From: Acidobacteriota bacterium
Lineage (GTDB): Bacteria; Acidobacteriota; Vicinamibacteria; Fen-336
Assembly: GCA_003155335.1 (NCBI GenBank)
Contig: PMCG01000336.1
Location: 1,953 to 10,221, forward strand
Length of the DNA: 8,269 bases
Direction: 5' to 3'
Shown: positions 1 through 6,410 of the stretch, piece by piece
How positions within the stretch are numbered: the stretch's first letter is position 1
How the letters are laid out: each line of letters begins with the position of its first letter
Program-made: the position numbers and the translations under genes
The notes under the pieces: generated by a model
Databases searched by the model: none
What the model was told of the DNA's origin: nothing
Seen by the model: only the letters and a program-made list of their open reading frames with translations

Positions 1-713
1 GCGGGCACGCTCATGTAGAGGTCGTCGAGCCAGAGCGTGTTGGGCTGCGGACGGCTGCGTGCCAGCGTGCCGTCCGCGAGGCGCTGCTGTCCGGTGGTGA
101 TGAACTTCATGTAGTTGTCGATCAGCGGCCGCAGGTTGGCCTCGACGCCGGCGCGGTGGGCTTTGATCAGCCCCGCGCACATGGCGCCCGAGTCGTCGAG
201 CGCGCGCGGCTCGACGACCGAGTCGAGCGGCGAGCGGAAGCGCCGATCGCCCGTGTCGCGCACGCGATGGTGCGGCACGACGTCGGCGATGAACTTCACG
301 CGCTGCGCGACGTACTCCTTGTAGCGCGCGTCGCCCGTCGCCTCGGCGGCGGCCAGCATGCCGGCGTAGGTCACGCCCCACTCGTAGCTAACGATCAGGA
401 ACGTGCCGCGGTCCAGCACCGCGTCGTCGCCCATCTGCTTGAAGTCGGTGATCACCTCGTCGGTCCCGCGCTTGACGATGCGCGGCTGCGTGACGCCGTC
501 GAGGTAGGTGCGCACACGATCCATGACCTTGGTGATGTCCGCTGCGCTCATCGGACCGTAGGGCACCGGATAGGCGGGTTGCGCCATGTGCAGCATCTCG
601 GAATGCATGGTCGGCGTGGCCGCTGGCGTCTGGGCAATGGCGCGCCCAATCCCAAACAGCAGCAGCGACACACTGGCGACCGCGGCGCACGTCATTCCCG
701 TTCTCGATTGCAT
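1..713 (-). CDS. Secreted GH88/GH105-like unsaturated glucuronyl/galacturonyl hydrolase (3' end outside window)
   Basis: The first 237 residues are visible and the gene continues past the left edge. Residues 1-27 form a signal peptide: a short basic start, a hydrophobic core (VASVSLLLFGIG) and an AIA|Q cleavage site, so the enzyme is exported. The mature part has signatures of the (alpha/alpha)6-barrel GH88/GH105 families: SYEWGVTYAGML (109-120), TGDARY (126-131), ALDDSGAM (171-178) and TLWLDDLYMSVP (226-237). The Asp residues in the last two motifs lie where I expect the catalytic or substrate-binding aspartates. Known members remove the 4,5-unsaturated uronic acid left by polysaccharide lyases, so a role in pectin, rhamnogalacturonan or ulvan breakdown is likely, but the substrate cannot be told from this fragment. 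The ATG at 711-713 has AAGGAG at 721-726 on the minus strand, 7 nt away. Full-length relatives have roughly 350-420 residues, so about a third or more is missing. Family assignment is firm; substrate is inferred. Confidence 0.85.
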   Translation of the reverse strand, partial: MQSRTGMTCAAVASVSLLLFGIGRAIAQTPAATPTMHSEMLHMAQPAYPVPYGPMSAADITKVMDRVRTYLDGVTQPRIVKRGTDEVITDFKQMGDDAVLDRGTFLIVSYEWGVTYAGMLAAAEATGDARYKEYVAQRVKFIADVVPHHRVRDTGDRRFRSPLDSVVEPRALDDSGAMCAGLIKAHRAGVEANLRPLIDNYMKFITTGQQRLADGTLARSRPQPNTLWLDDLYMSVP

Positions 714-762
714 GATCGTTCTCCTTCTCTATGCGGTGCGTGTCTCGGTCCGGCGTGGCGGC

Positions 763-1449
763 CTACCAGTCTAGGCTCAACGACCGCGCCAGAAAAGCGT
801 TGAGGCCCGACACCGCGCCGCAGAAACGCACGAAGCGATCGAGGAAGTCGGCCCGCAGCGCATCCTTCTCCGGGACCTCCGCCAGCACGGTGAAGTCCTT
901 GCGCAGCAGGTCCTCGATCAGTGGATGGCGTGGGTCGATCCCTGCCGGGACGCGTTTGGCCGAGTCGCCGTCCCAGTAGCAGGCGCGGCAGAAGGCGCGG
1001 CCCTTCGTGATCCTCTTCCAGAGCGCGGCGTTTTCGACGATGCCGCGGCGGATGGCGTCGAGCGCTTCCTTGTCGGGGTGCCAGATCCCGGCTCCGAAGA
1101 AGACGTTGCCCGGCTCGAGGTGCAGGTAGAACCCCGGCGCGTGCACGTCGCGACCCGCGCGGTGTCGGAAGTGGGCGGCGGCGTGGGTCTTGAAAGGCGT
1201 CTTGTCCTTCGAGAAGCGAGTGTCGCGCCAGATGCGGAACATCGAGCCGCCCATCGGCCGCGGGTCCGCGTTGACTGCCGGACTGATGCGCGCCAGCGGC
1301 TCAGCCGACTCGGCGATCAGGCGCAGAAGCGGCTCGCGCACATCCTGCTCGTACCGTTCGCGGTTGCGCGCGAACCAGTCGCGGTCGTTGTGTCGCTTGA
1401 GCTGGCGCAGGAAGCGGAATAGCGCCGGCGAGAAATAGGGCGCACGCAT
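763..1449 (-). CDS. DUF2461 / TIGR02453 family protein
   Basis: A 228-residue soluble protein that matches the DUF2461 family in length and motifs. The N-terminus has the usual FSPALFRFLRQLKRHNDRDWF pattern (6-26; NDRDWF at 21-26). The most conserved block is MFRIWRDTRFSKDKTPFKTH (70-89), and a second is FYLHLEPGNVFFGAGIWHP (107-125). The family is widespread in bacteria and fungi and has no established biochemical role that I can name, so no function is assigned. I chose ATG at 1447-1449 because family proteins begin just before this motif. An in-frame GTG at 1486-1488 would add 13 residues that do not look conserved. Neither start has a good Shine-Dalgarno. The TAG stop lies 49 bp before the start of the glycoside hydrolase on the same strand, so the two could share a transcript, although nothing links their functions. 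Confidence 0.88.
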   Translation of the reverse strand: MRAPYFSPALFRFLRQLKRHNDRDWFARNRERYEQDVREPLLRLIAESAEPLARISPAVNADPRPMGGSMFRIWRDTRFSKDKTPFKTHAAAHFRHRAGRDVHAPGFYLHLEPGNVFFGAGIWHPDKEALDAIRRGIVENAALWKRITKGRAFCRACYWDGDSAKRVPAGIDPRHPLIEDLLRKDFTVLAEVPEKDALRADFLDRFVRFCGAVSGLNAFLARSLSLDW

Positions 1450-1538
1450 GGCACCAGGATAGCGCAGAAGGCGGCGTGCGCTGACCACGCGCGAGCTCTG
1501 CTGCGACCCGCAACCGACGAATGGGCCGTCTGAGCCTG

Positions 1539-1567
1539 TTGCGCGGTCCAGCTGCGGAGGTCATAAT
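1539..1567 (+). promoter_or_regulatory. Candidate sigma70-type promoter for the hybrid kinase
   Basis: TTGCGC (1539-1544) and CATAAT (1562-1567) are separated by exactly 17 bp. The -10 matches the consensus at 5 of 6 positions and the -35 only at 3 of 6. It lies in the one clearly AT-richer patch of the region, between the DUF2461 start and the kinase start, and would give a leader of about 65 nt. This is a pattern match in a GC-rich genome whose sigma preferences are unknown. Confidence 0.35.
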
Positions 1568-1590
1568 ATGGTTAAGTGGATGACATGGCA

Positions 1591-1613
1591 CGACTCACTT
1601 TTCGACTGAGTTG
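1591..1613 (+). other. Short imperfect inverted repeat in the kinase leader
   Basis: Arms CGACTCA (1591-1597) and TGAGTTG (1607-1613) pair over seven positions with one G-T wobble around a 9-nt loop. The CGACT core also recurs in direct orientation 12 bp downstream (1603-1607). It lies just downstream of the candidate promoter and upstream of the kinase start. It could be an operator or a weak RNA hairpin. An element this short can also arise by chance. Confidence 0.2.
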
Positions 1614-1639
1614 AGCGTTGTCGAATCTCGCCTGAAGCG

Positions 1640-3643
1640 ATGCCCCCAGGACCCCCAACAGCGCGCGTGTTGATCGTGGACGACGAGCCGGAGATCCGCG
1701 AGACGCTGTCGAAGTTCCTCATCGGCGAGGGCTATGAGATCGCGACCGTCGGCACCGCCCGCGAGGCGCTCGCCCAGACAGAGCAGGGGCAGTTCGACGT
1801 GGTGGTCGCGGACATCCTCCTGCCTGAGATCAGCGGCCTCGAGCTGCTGGAGCGCATTCGCGCCAGCGCGCCGGCGGTCAAGGTCCTATTGATCACCGGC
1901 GAGCCCGGCTACGCCACGGCAGCCGCGGCTGTACGGCTGGGAGCCTTCGACTATTTCGCCAAGCCGGTCACGCAATCCGCTATCCGGCGTTCGGTCGCCT
2001 CGGCCGTGCGCTTGAAGAAGGTGGAGGACGAGAACCGCTTCTATCGCGAGCGGCTCGAGGTGCTCGTCGAGGAGCGCACGCGCCAACTGGCGGACTTCAG
2101 CGCGCGGCTGCGCGACTCGGAGCGCCGCTATCGCGCGCTGATCGAGCGCTCCGCGGACGCCGTGGCTCTGCTCGATCGCCAAGGCCGCGCGCTCTACGTG
2201 AGCGCAGCCACCGAGCGCATCCTCGGATACCAGCCGGAGCGGCTGATCGGGCGTCCTGCCTTGGCGGTCGTTCACGCCGAGGATCGCCCACGCCTGGCCG
2301 CCGCGTTGCAGCAGCTCTCCGCAGCTCCGGACGGCGTGCTCTCGCTCGAGGTACGCGCGCGCCACCGCGACGGGACGCATCCCTGGATCGAGGCCGTGCT
2401 CACGAACCTGTTTGACGAGCCTGCCGTGGGGGCCATTGTCGTCAACTTCCGGGACATCAGCGACCGCAAGCGCAACGAACACGAGAAAGCACAGCTCACC
2501 GAGCAGGTCCAGCAATCGCAGAAGATGGAGGCACTCGGTCGGCTGGCTGGCGGCGTCGCACACGACTTCAACAATCTCCTGACAGCCATACTGGGCTATG
2601 CGGAACTGATCCGCGAGGGCCTGGGCCCCGATCATCCGCTGGCGCAGGACGCGCGTGAGCTCACGGCCGCTGGCGAGCGCGCGACAGCACTGACGGGCCA
2701 GCTCTTGACCTTCTCGCGGCGCCAGATCATCGAGCCGCATCTGCTCGACCTGAATCTGACGCTCGAGCGCTCGCAGAACCTTTTGGCGCGGTTGCTGGGC
2801 GAGGACGTCGAGCTGAGCCTCAGGCTCGCGCCGGACCTCTGGCGAACGCAGGTCGACCCGACGCAGATCGATCAGATCCTGATGAACCTCGCGGTCAATG
2901 CACGCGTGGCCATGCCTCGCGGTGGCAGGCTGGTGATCGAGACGGCCAACATCGTCTACGAGCGCGACTGGCGCGACGTCGACGCCGACGTCAAGGCCGG
3001 TGAGTTCGTCATGCTGGCAGTGACCGATACGGGCTGCGGCATGAGCCGCGAGACTGCGGGGCGCATCTTCGAACCCTTCTTCACGACCAAGGAGCAGGGC
3101 ACCGGTCTCGGCCTGGCCACCGTCTACGGCATCGTCAAGCAGCACGGTGGCGGGATCAGTGTCTCCTCCGAGCCGGGGTCGGGCACCACATTCCGCCTCT
3201 ACTTCCCGCACGGAGAGGGGGCCGCGTACGACGCGCCGCGCGCGCCCGCGCGCGAGGCGCTGGCGCGCGGCACGGAGAAGGTGCTGCTCGTGGAAGACGA
3301 GGACAGCGTGCGCAGCCTGGTGCGTACGATGTTGGAGATGCTCGGCTACGGAGTCGTCATGGCATCGCGCGGAGAAGAAGCCGTGGACCTGGCGCGCGTC
3401 CACGCCGGGGAGATCGATCTGCTCGTCACGGATGTGGTCATGCCGGGCATGAACGGACGCGAGCTGTTTGAGACGCTGCGCGCCACGCAGCCGACGATGA
3501 GGTGCCTCTTTGTCTCGGGCTACACGCGTGACGTCATCGCCCGGCACGGAGTCCTGGAAGAGGGCATCAATCTGCTATCGAAGCCCTTCTCGATCACCGA
3601 GCTGGCCACAAGCATCCGCGCAGTGCTCGACGGCGCTCCCTAG
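1640..3643 (+). CDS. Hybrid sensor histidine kinase: REC-PAS-HisKA-HATPase-REC
   Basis: A 667-residue protein without signal peptide or membrane segments, so a cytosolic hybrid two-component kinase. Domain order: receiver at about 9-125 (acidic pocket D14/D15, phosphoacceptor D58 in VVVADILLPEISG, T86, K108); charged helical linker 126-163; PAS at about 160-280 (ending VNFRDISDRKR); HisKA at about 295-362 with the H-box GRLAGGVAHDFNNLLTAI and phosphoacceptor H308; HATPase with N-box (NLAVNA, N416 and N420), DTGCGM (463-468), FEPFFTTK and GTGLGLATVYGIV (487-499); then a second receiver at about 545-667 (E552/D553, D598, S626, K648). The H-box and G-box style match the large family of PAS-containing hybrid kinases with a C-terminal receiver. 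The N-box reads NARVAMP where relatives usually have NARDAMP; the Mg-binding Asn residues remain. No DNA-binding output domain is present, so it must pass phosphate on to a partner not seen here. The ATG at 1640 lacks a clear Shine-Dalgarno; an in-frame stop at 1607-1609 limits any upstream start. Confidence 0.93.
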   Translation: MPPGPPTARVLIVDDEPEIRETLSKFLIGEGYEIATVGTAREALAQTEQGQFDVVVADILLPEISGLELLERIRASAPAVKVLLITGEPGYATAAAAVRLGAFDYFAKPVTQSAIRRSVASAVRLKKVEDENRFYRERLEVLVEERTRQLADFSARLRDSERRYRALIERSADAVALLDRQGRALYVSAATERILGYQPERLIGRPALAVVHAEDRPRLAAALQQLSAAPDGVLSLEVRARHRDGTHPWIEAVLTNLFDEPAVGAIVVNFRDISDRKRNEHEKAQLTEQVQQSQKMEALGRLAGGVAHDFNNLLTAILGYAELIREGLGPDHPLAQDARELTAAGERATALTGQLLTFSRRQIIEPHLLDLNLTLERSQNLLARLLGEDVELSLRLAPDLWRTQVDPTQIDQILMNLAVNARVAMPRGGRLVIETANIVYERDWRDVDADVKAGEFVMLAVTDTGCGMSRETAGRIFEPFFTTKEQGTGLGLATVYGIVKQHGGGISVSSEPGSGTTFRLYFPHGEGAAYDAPRAPAREALARGTEKVLLVEDEDSVRSLVRTMLEMLGYGVVMASRGEEAVDLARVHAGEIDLLVTDVVMPGMNGRELFETLRATQPTMRCLFVSGYTRDVIARHGVLEEGINLLSKPFSITELATSIRAVLDGAP

Positions 3644-3729
3644 TCTCGGCCGGAACGGTGTTCTTGCCCGAGTACGGTCGCCCGATGAATCGCCGACGAG
3701 GATGCACCTGCGGGCGGCGCGCGCCTTGG

Positions 3730-3757
3730 GCGGCCTTGACGCTGCTGGCTAGGCCGC
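3730..3757 (+). other. GC-rich perfect inverted repeat between the kinase and GT-C genes
   Basis: GCGGCCT (3730-3736) and AGGCCGC (3751-3757) are exact reverse complements around a 14-nt loop. The element lies about 90 bp after the kinase stop and 20 bp before the ribosome site of the downstream small frame. No T-run follows it, so it is not a standard intrinsic terminator. It could be a weak attenuator, or chance in GC-rich DNA. Confidence 0.25.
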
Positions 3758-3776
3758 GTAGCCTTCACGCCGATAG

Positions 3777-3783
3777 AAGGAGG
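3777..3783 (+). promoter_or_regulatory. Strong Shine-Dalgarno ahead of the small upstream ORF
   Basis: AAGGAGG is the best ribosome-site match in the 203-bp gap between the kinase and the GT-C gene. It precedes an ATG at 3794 by 10 nt, whereas the ATG at 3784 directly abuts it and is too close to use. It is therefore evidence for translation of the small frame 3794-3859 rather than of the GT-C protein, whose own site is at 3835-3839. Confidence 0.4.
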
Positions 3784-3793
3784 ATGGGGCCGG

Positions 3794-3859
3794 ATGTTCA
3801 TCGATGACAGCGACGCTCTGGCGCGGTGCGCGGTGGAGGCACGACAGTGCGCGTCCTGA
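3794..3859 (+). CDS. Possible 21-residue leader peptide overlapping the GT-C start
   Basis: An ATG with a strong ribosome site 10 nt upstream opens a 21-codon frame beginning MFIDDSDALARC and ending in TGA at 3857-3859. It is in a different frame from the GT-C gene and overlaps that gene's GTG start (3847) by 13 nt. Translating ribosomes would therefore run through the GT-C ribosome site and terminate just past its start, a layout that can couple or gate translation. The peptide is slightly acidic and resembles nothing I know. It may equally be a chance frame. Confidence 0.3.
   Translation: MFIDDSDALARCAVEARQCAS
3835..3839 (+). promoter_or_regulatory. Shine-Dalgarno that fixes the GT-C gene start at GTG 3847
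   Basis: GGAGG lies 7 nt before GTG 3847, ideal spacing. The alternative in-frame GTG at 3826 lies upstream of this site and has no ribosome site of its own. Choosing 3847 also removes seven extra residues (MRGGGTT) and places the first membrane segment directly after a short basic start. Confidence 0.6.
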
Positions 3860-5352
3860 CGCCTCGCGTGGCGCTGCTGTGTCTGCTGGTCGCGCTCGCT
3901 GCGGCCGTGTACGCTCCGAATCTGCGGGACTACTTCGTGTCCGACGATTTCGAGTTGATCGGCTCCTGCTTCGACCGCTCTCCGTCGTATCTTCTGAGCC
4001 TGCTCTACAACAACCAAGTCGGCGATCTCTGGAAGGACTGGGGCCTCGACCCTACGGCCGGACGCGGCTATCTGCGGCCGATTCCGATTTGGCTGATGAA
4101 GCTGGATTGCATGATCTGGGGCATGCGGCCCCTAGGCTTCCGCCTCACCGCCACAGCGTTCTTCGCGGCGGTCATTGCTTGCGTCTTCTTGATTCTCGAG
4201 ACACTGCAGGTGCGACGCTCAGTCGCTTTCCTGACGGCCTGGGGCCTGGCGATCCATCCTATCTTCTCGGCGATCGTTCCCCTCATCTGGGCTCGGGAGG
4301 AGACTGTCACCGCGACCTTTGGGCTCGTGGCCTTCTGCTTCTTCTTGCGGCTGCGGCGCAGCGGCTCGTCCGCCGTTCCCGTTTTCGTGTTCTATGCACT
4401 GGCCTTGTTCACCAAAGAGACCGCCGTCACGTGGCTGGCGCTGCCCGTCGGCTATGACCTGATCGTCGGCCATTTTCGTGGCAAGGCGCCGCAGGATCGC
4501 AGGCGCCTCGTGGCTTTCTATGGCGGGCTGTTCGGCCTGGCGGCCTGCTATCTGGCGCTGCGCTGGATCGCATTTGGAAACATGGTCGGGGGAGACGCGG
4601 CGCCCACCCACTACTTCTCGCTCGACGCTTTCATCGGCTATCACGCTCGGTTCTTCCGGCTCCTCGTCGGCGCGCGACTGTTCGACGACCACGGCATCCG
4701 GGCATTGCGCTGGGTCGCGCCAGGCGCGGTGCTCGTCGTCCTGGCGCTCGCCTTCCGCCGTTCCACCGGCTCGCTCTGGCCGCGGCGCGCCGTCTTCTTC
4801 GGACCGTACTGGTACCTGTGCGCGACAACGCTGTTCTACGGCATCTACTACGACGATCGGCACCACGCCTTCGTCATCGTGGGCCTCGGTCTGCTGTTGG
4901 GCCTGGCCACTCACGTCGTGATGGAGCCGATGAGCCGAGCGGGCCGGGCGGTGCTCTTCGTCGTGGCTATCGCGGCCATGACCGCGGTGTGGCTCCCCGC
5001 CACCCTGCGCAATGCGCGGCAGTTTCACGAGGCGAGCCGCGTGACGGCCAGCGTGCGCGAGGCGATCGACACCCTGACGGCGGGACTTTCCGACGGCAGC
5101 ACGGTGCGCCTGGTCAACACGCCGCTCTCGCCGAGTCCGCCGTACTACTTCGGCTGGGGCCTGCAGTCCGCACTCAGGCAGCCGTTTACTCCCTCGGATT
5201 GCTCGAAGCGGCTGACGATCGTCGACGCGGGGGACCTCAGAATGAACCATCGCGCGGCCGCGGTGTCACGCTTCGACCTCGAGATCCGGTTCCGCGCCAA
5301 GCCCTTGGGTGCGATCGAGAGCGTGCGCGGAACGCCTGACGGGCGGCCCTAG
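3847..5352 (+). CDS. Multi-pass GT-C-type membrane glycosyltransferase (GT39/ArnT/TMTC-like)
   Basis: A 501-residue protein starting with GTG. A hydrophobic first helix (about 7-25) is followed by YAPNLRDYFVSDDFELI (22-38). This acidic Asp-Asp in the first outer loop is the hallmark of GT-C glycosyltransferases, which take sugar from a polyprenyl-phosphate donor on the outer face of the inner membrane. Other family-like features are YLRPIPIW (75-82), HP...LIWAREE (137-152), LFTKETAVTWLALP (187-200) and, late in the membrane part, YYDDRHHAFVIVGLGLLLGL. I count about 10-11 membrane helices up to roughly residue 390, then a tail of about 110 residues without hydrophobic helices, probably periplasmic. 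The acceptor (lipid A, O-antigen, protein) cannot be inferred. It is convergent with the GT4 genes, which fits a role in the same glycan pathway. The TAG stop is the right part of a CTAG that also ends the opposite gene. Confidence 0.75.
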   Translation: MRVLTPRVALLCLLVALAAAVYAPNLRDYFVSDDFELIGSCFDRSPSYLLSLLYNNQVGDLWKDWGLDPTAGRGYLRPIPIWLMKLDCMIWGMRPLGFRLTATAFFAAVIACVFLILETLQVRRSVAFLTAWGLAIHPIFSAIVPLIWAREETVTATFGLVAFCFFLRLRRSGSSAVPVFVFYALALFTKETAVTWLALPVGYDLIVGHFRGKAPQDRRRLVAFYGGLFGLAACYLALRWIAFGNMVGGDAAPTHYFSLDAFIGYHARFFRLLVGARLFDDHGIRALRWVAPGAVLVVLALAFRRSTGSLWPRRAVFFGPYWYLCATTLFYGIYYDDRHHAFVIVGLGLLLGLATHVVMEPMSRAGRAVLFVVAIAAMTAVWLPATLRNARQFHEASRVTASVREAIDTLTAGLSDGSTVRLVNTPLSPSPPYYFGWGLQSALRQPFTPSDCSKRLTIVDAGDLRMNHRAAAVSRFDLEIRFRAKPLGAIESVRGTPDGRP

Positions 5353-6410
5353 AGTTCTTCGAGATGGCGGCGCAGTCGGGTCTCGACGGCCGTCGGGTCA
5401 AAGGCGGACAGCCGGCGGCTCTGACCTTCTAGCACGGCAGCGCGCAGCGACGCCTGGTGGGCGAGACGCTCCGCCATCTCGGCCACTTCGTCGATGCGCT
5501 TCTCCGTGAACTGAACGCCGGCGTCACCGAGCGTTTCGCCGACGGCACCACTCCGGTAGGCCAGCACGGGCACGTCGGTCAGCATGGCTTCGATCAGCGG
5601 CGCGCCAAAGCCCTCGTGAGCGCTCATCGAGAGGAAGACGTGCGCGCTGCGGTAGTAGGCCAGTAGGTCGTCGTGAGCGACGTGGCCGGCGAAGACCACG
5701 TCTGCCGGCGTCAAGGCGTTCTCGTAGAACAGCCGCTGCAGGGCGTCGAAGTAGGCGCGCCGTCGCGGCAGCTTGCCGACGAGCAGCAAGCGCACATCCG
5801 CCCCGATGCAGCGCTTCCAGTAGGCCACGACGCGGATCAGGTCGGCGTGGCACTTGTTGGGCGACACGCGGCCGACGAACAGCAGGTTGACCAACCCATC
5901 ATGGAGCAGGCGCACGAGTACCGGGTTGGGCGGCTGCCGGTACCGGGCGAAGTCCAGCGGCAGCGGCACCACGCCCGTGCGCGCAAACCCGGCCGCGACC
6001 AGTTCGCCGCGATCGAACTCGCTGACAGCCAACGCCAGATCGACATGGCCTCGCAGCAGGGCGAGCTCCTGCCGACCGAGGGCGCAGATGCGCGCCAGCT
6101 CGTCGTCGAAGCCGGCGAAGAACTCGGGGGGCGTGACGCTGTGGTGGACCAGCACGCGTCGCCCGCGGTGCTCGATCAGCGCCCGCGTCAGCGGCGAGAC
6201 CAGCGCGTAGTGCAGGATCACGACGTCTTCGGCAGACCCAGGACGGAATTCGGAGAACGGGCGCCCTTCGCCTTCAAGCTCCGCGTCGATCTCGAGCGCG
6301 TAGATCTCGGCCTGATGGCCCCAGCGCCGGAAGGCATCGCGCATCAGCCGCGCAGCGTCGCCGATGGCGTCGCCCCAGTGCAAAGCCGGGACCCACTGGT
6401 CGATCCTCAT
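5349..6410 (-). CDS. Glycosyltransferase family 4 (GT-B fold), last gene of the operon
   Basis: A 353-residue soluble GT-B enzyme. The N-terminal Rossmann half begins MRIDQWVPALHWGDAIGDA and includes VLVHHSVTPPEFF (86-98), a pattern I associate with GT4 mannosyl- or rhamnosyl-type transferases in LPS loci. The donor-binding half has LLFVGRVSPNKCHADLI (176-192) and EGFGAPLIE (266-274); E266 and E274 form the EX7E pair and K186 is the usual basic nucleotide-sugar contact. It should be cytosolic or attached to the inner membrane surface, transferring a sugar from a nucleotide donor to a lipid-linked acceptor. The particular sugar is not predictable. Its ATG overlaps the TGA of the preceding gene as ATGA, suggesting translational coupling. 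A GGAGG lies 12 nt upstream (6423-6427), longer than ideal, which also favours coupling. The 3' end overlaps the GT-C gene by 4 nt. Confidence 0.9.
   Translation of the reverse strand: MRIDQWVPALHWGDAIGDAARLMRDAFRRWGHQAEIYALEIDAELEGEGRPFSEFRPGSAEDVVILHYALVSPLTRALIEHRGRRVLVHHSVTPPEFFAGFDDELARICALGRQELALLRGHVDLALAVSEFDRGELVAAGFARTGVVPLPLDFARYRQPPNPVLVRLLHDGLVNLLFVGRVSPNKCHADLIRVVAYWKRCIGADVRLLLVGKLPRRRAYFDALQRLFYENALTPADVVFAGHVAHDDLLAYYRSAHVFLSMSAHEGFGAPLIEAMLTDVPVLAYRSGAVGETLGDAGVQFTEKRIDEVAEMAERLAHQASLRAAVLEGQSRRLSAFDPTAVETRLRRHLEEL

Noticed and set aside
156..803. A 215-codon plus-strand frame over the glycoside hydrolase
   Set aside because: The minus strand has a signal peptide, an ideal Shine-Dalgarno and GH88/GH105 motifs. 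The plus-strand product is compositionally biased with no recognisable fold.
3219..3270. Run of GCGC-type alternating sequence, considered as a repeat or Z-DNA element
   Set aside because: It encodes the Ala/Arg/Pro-rich linker between the kinase core and the C-terminal receiver, and linker codons in GC-rich DNA explain it.
1886..3547. A 553-codon open frame antisense to the hybrid kinase
   Set aside because: The kinase has continuous domain and catalytic-motif support on the plus strand. The antisense product is a low-complexity Arg/His/Ala-rich chain, the usual shadow of codon bias in GC-rich DNA.
3730..3757. Intrinsic terminator for the kinase gene
   Set aside because: The perfect 7-bp stem is real but has a 14-nt loop and no T-run, so I list it only as an inverted repeat.
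3804..4457. A 217-codon frame overlapping the start of the GT-C gene in another frame
   Set aside because: It lacks a ribosome site at useful spacing and encodes an Arg/Ser-rich chain, while the overlapping frame has clear membrane helices and the GT-C Asp-Asp motif.
4219..5250. A 343-codon open frame antisense to the GT-C gene
   Set aside because: Its Arg/Glu/Gln-rich composition with no domain pattern mirrors the hydrophobic codons of the real membrane protein on the other strand.
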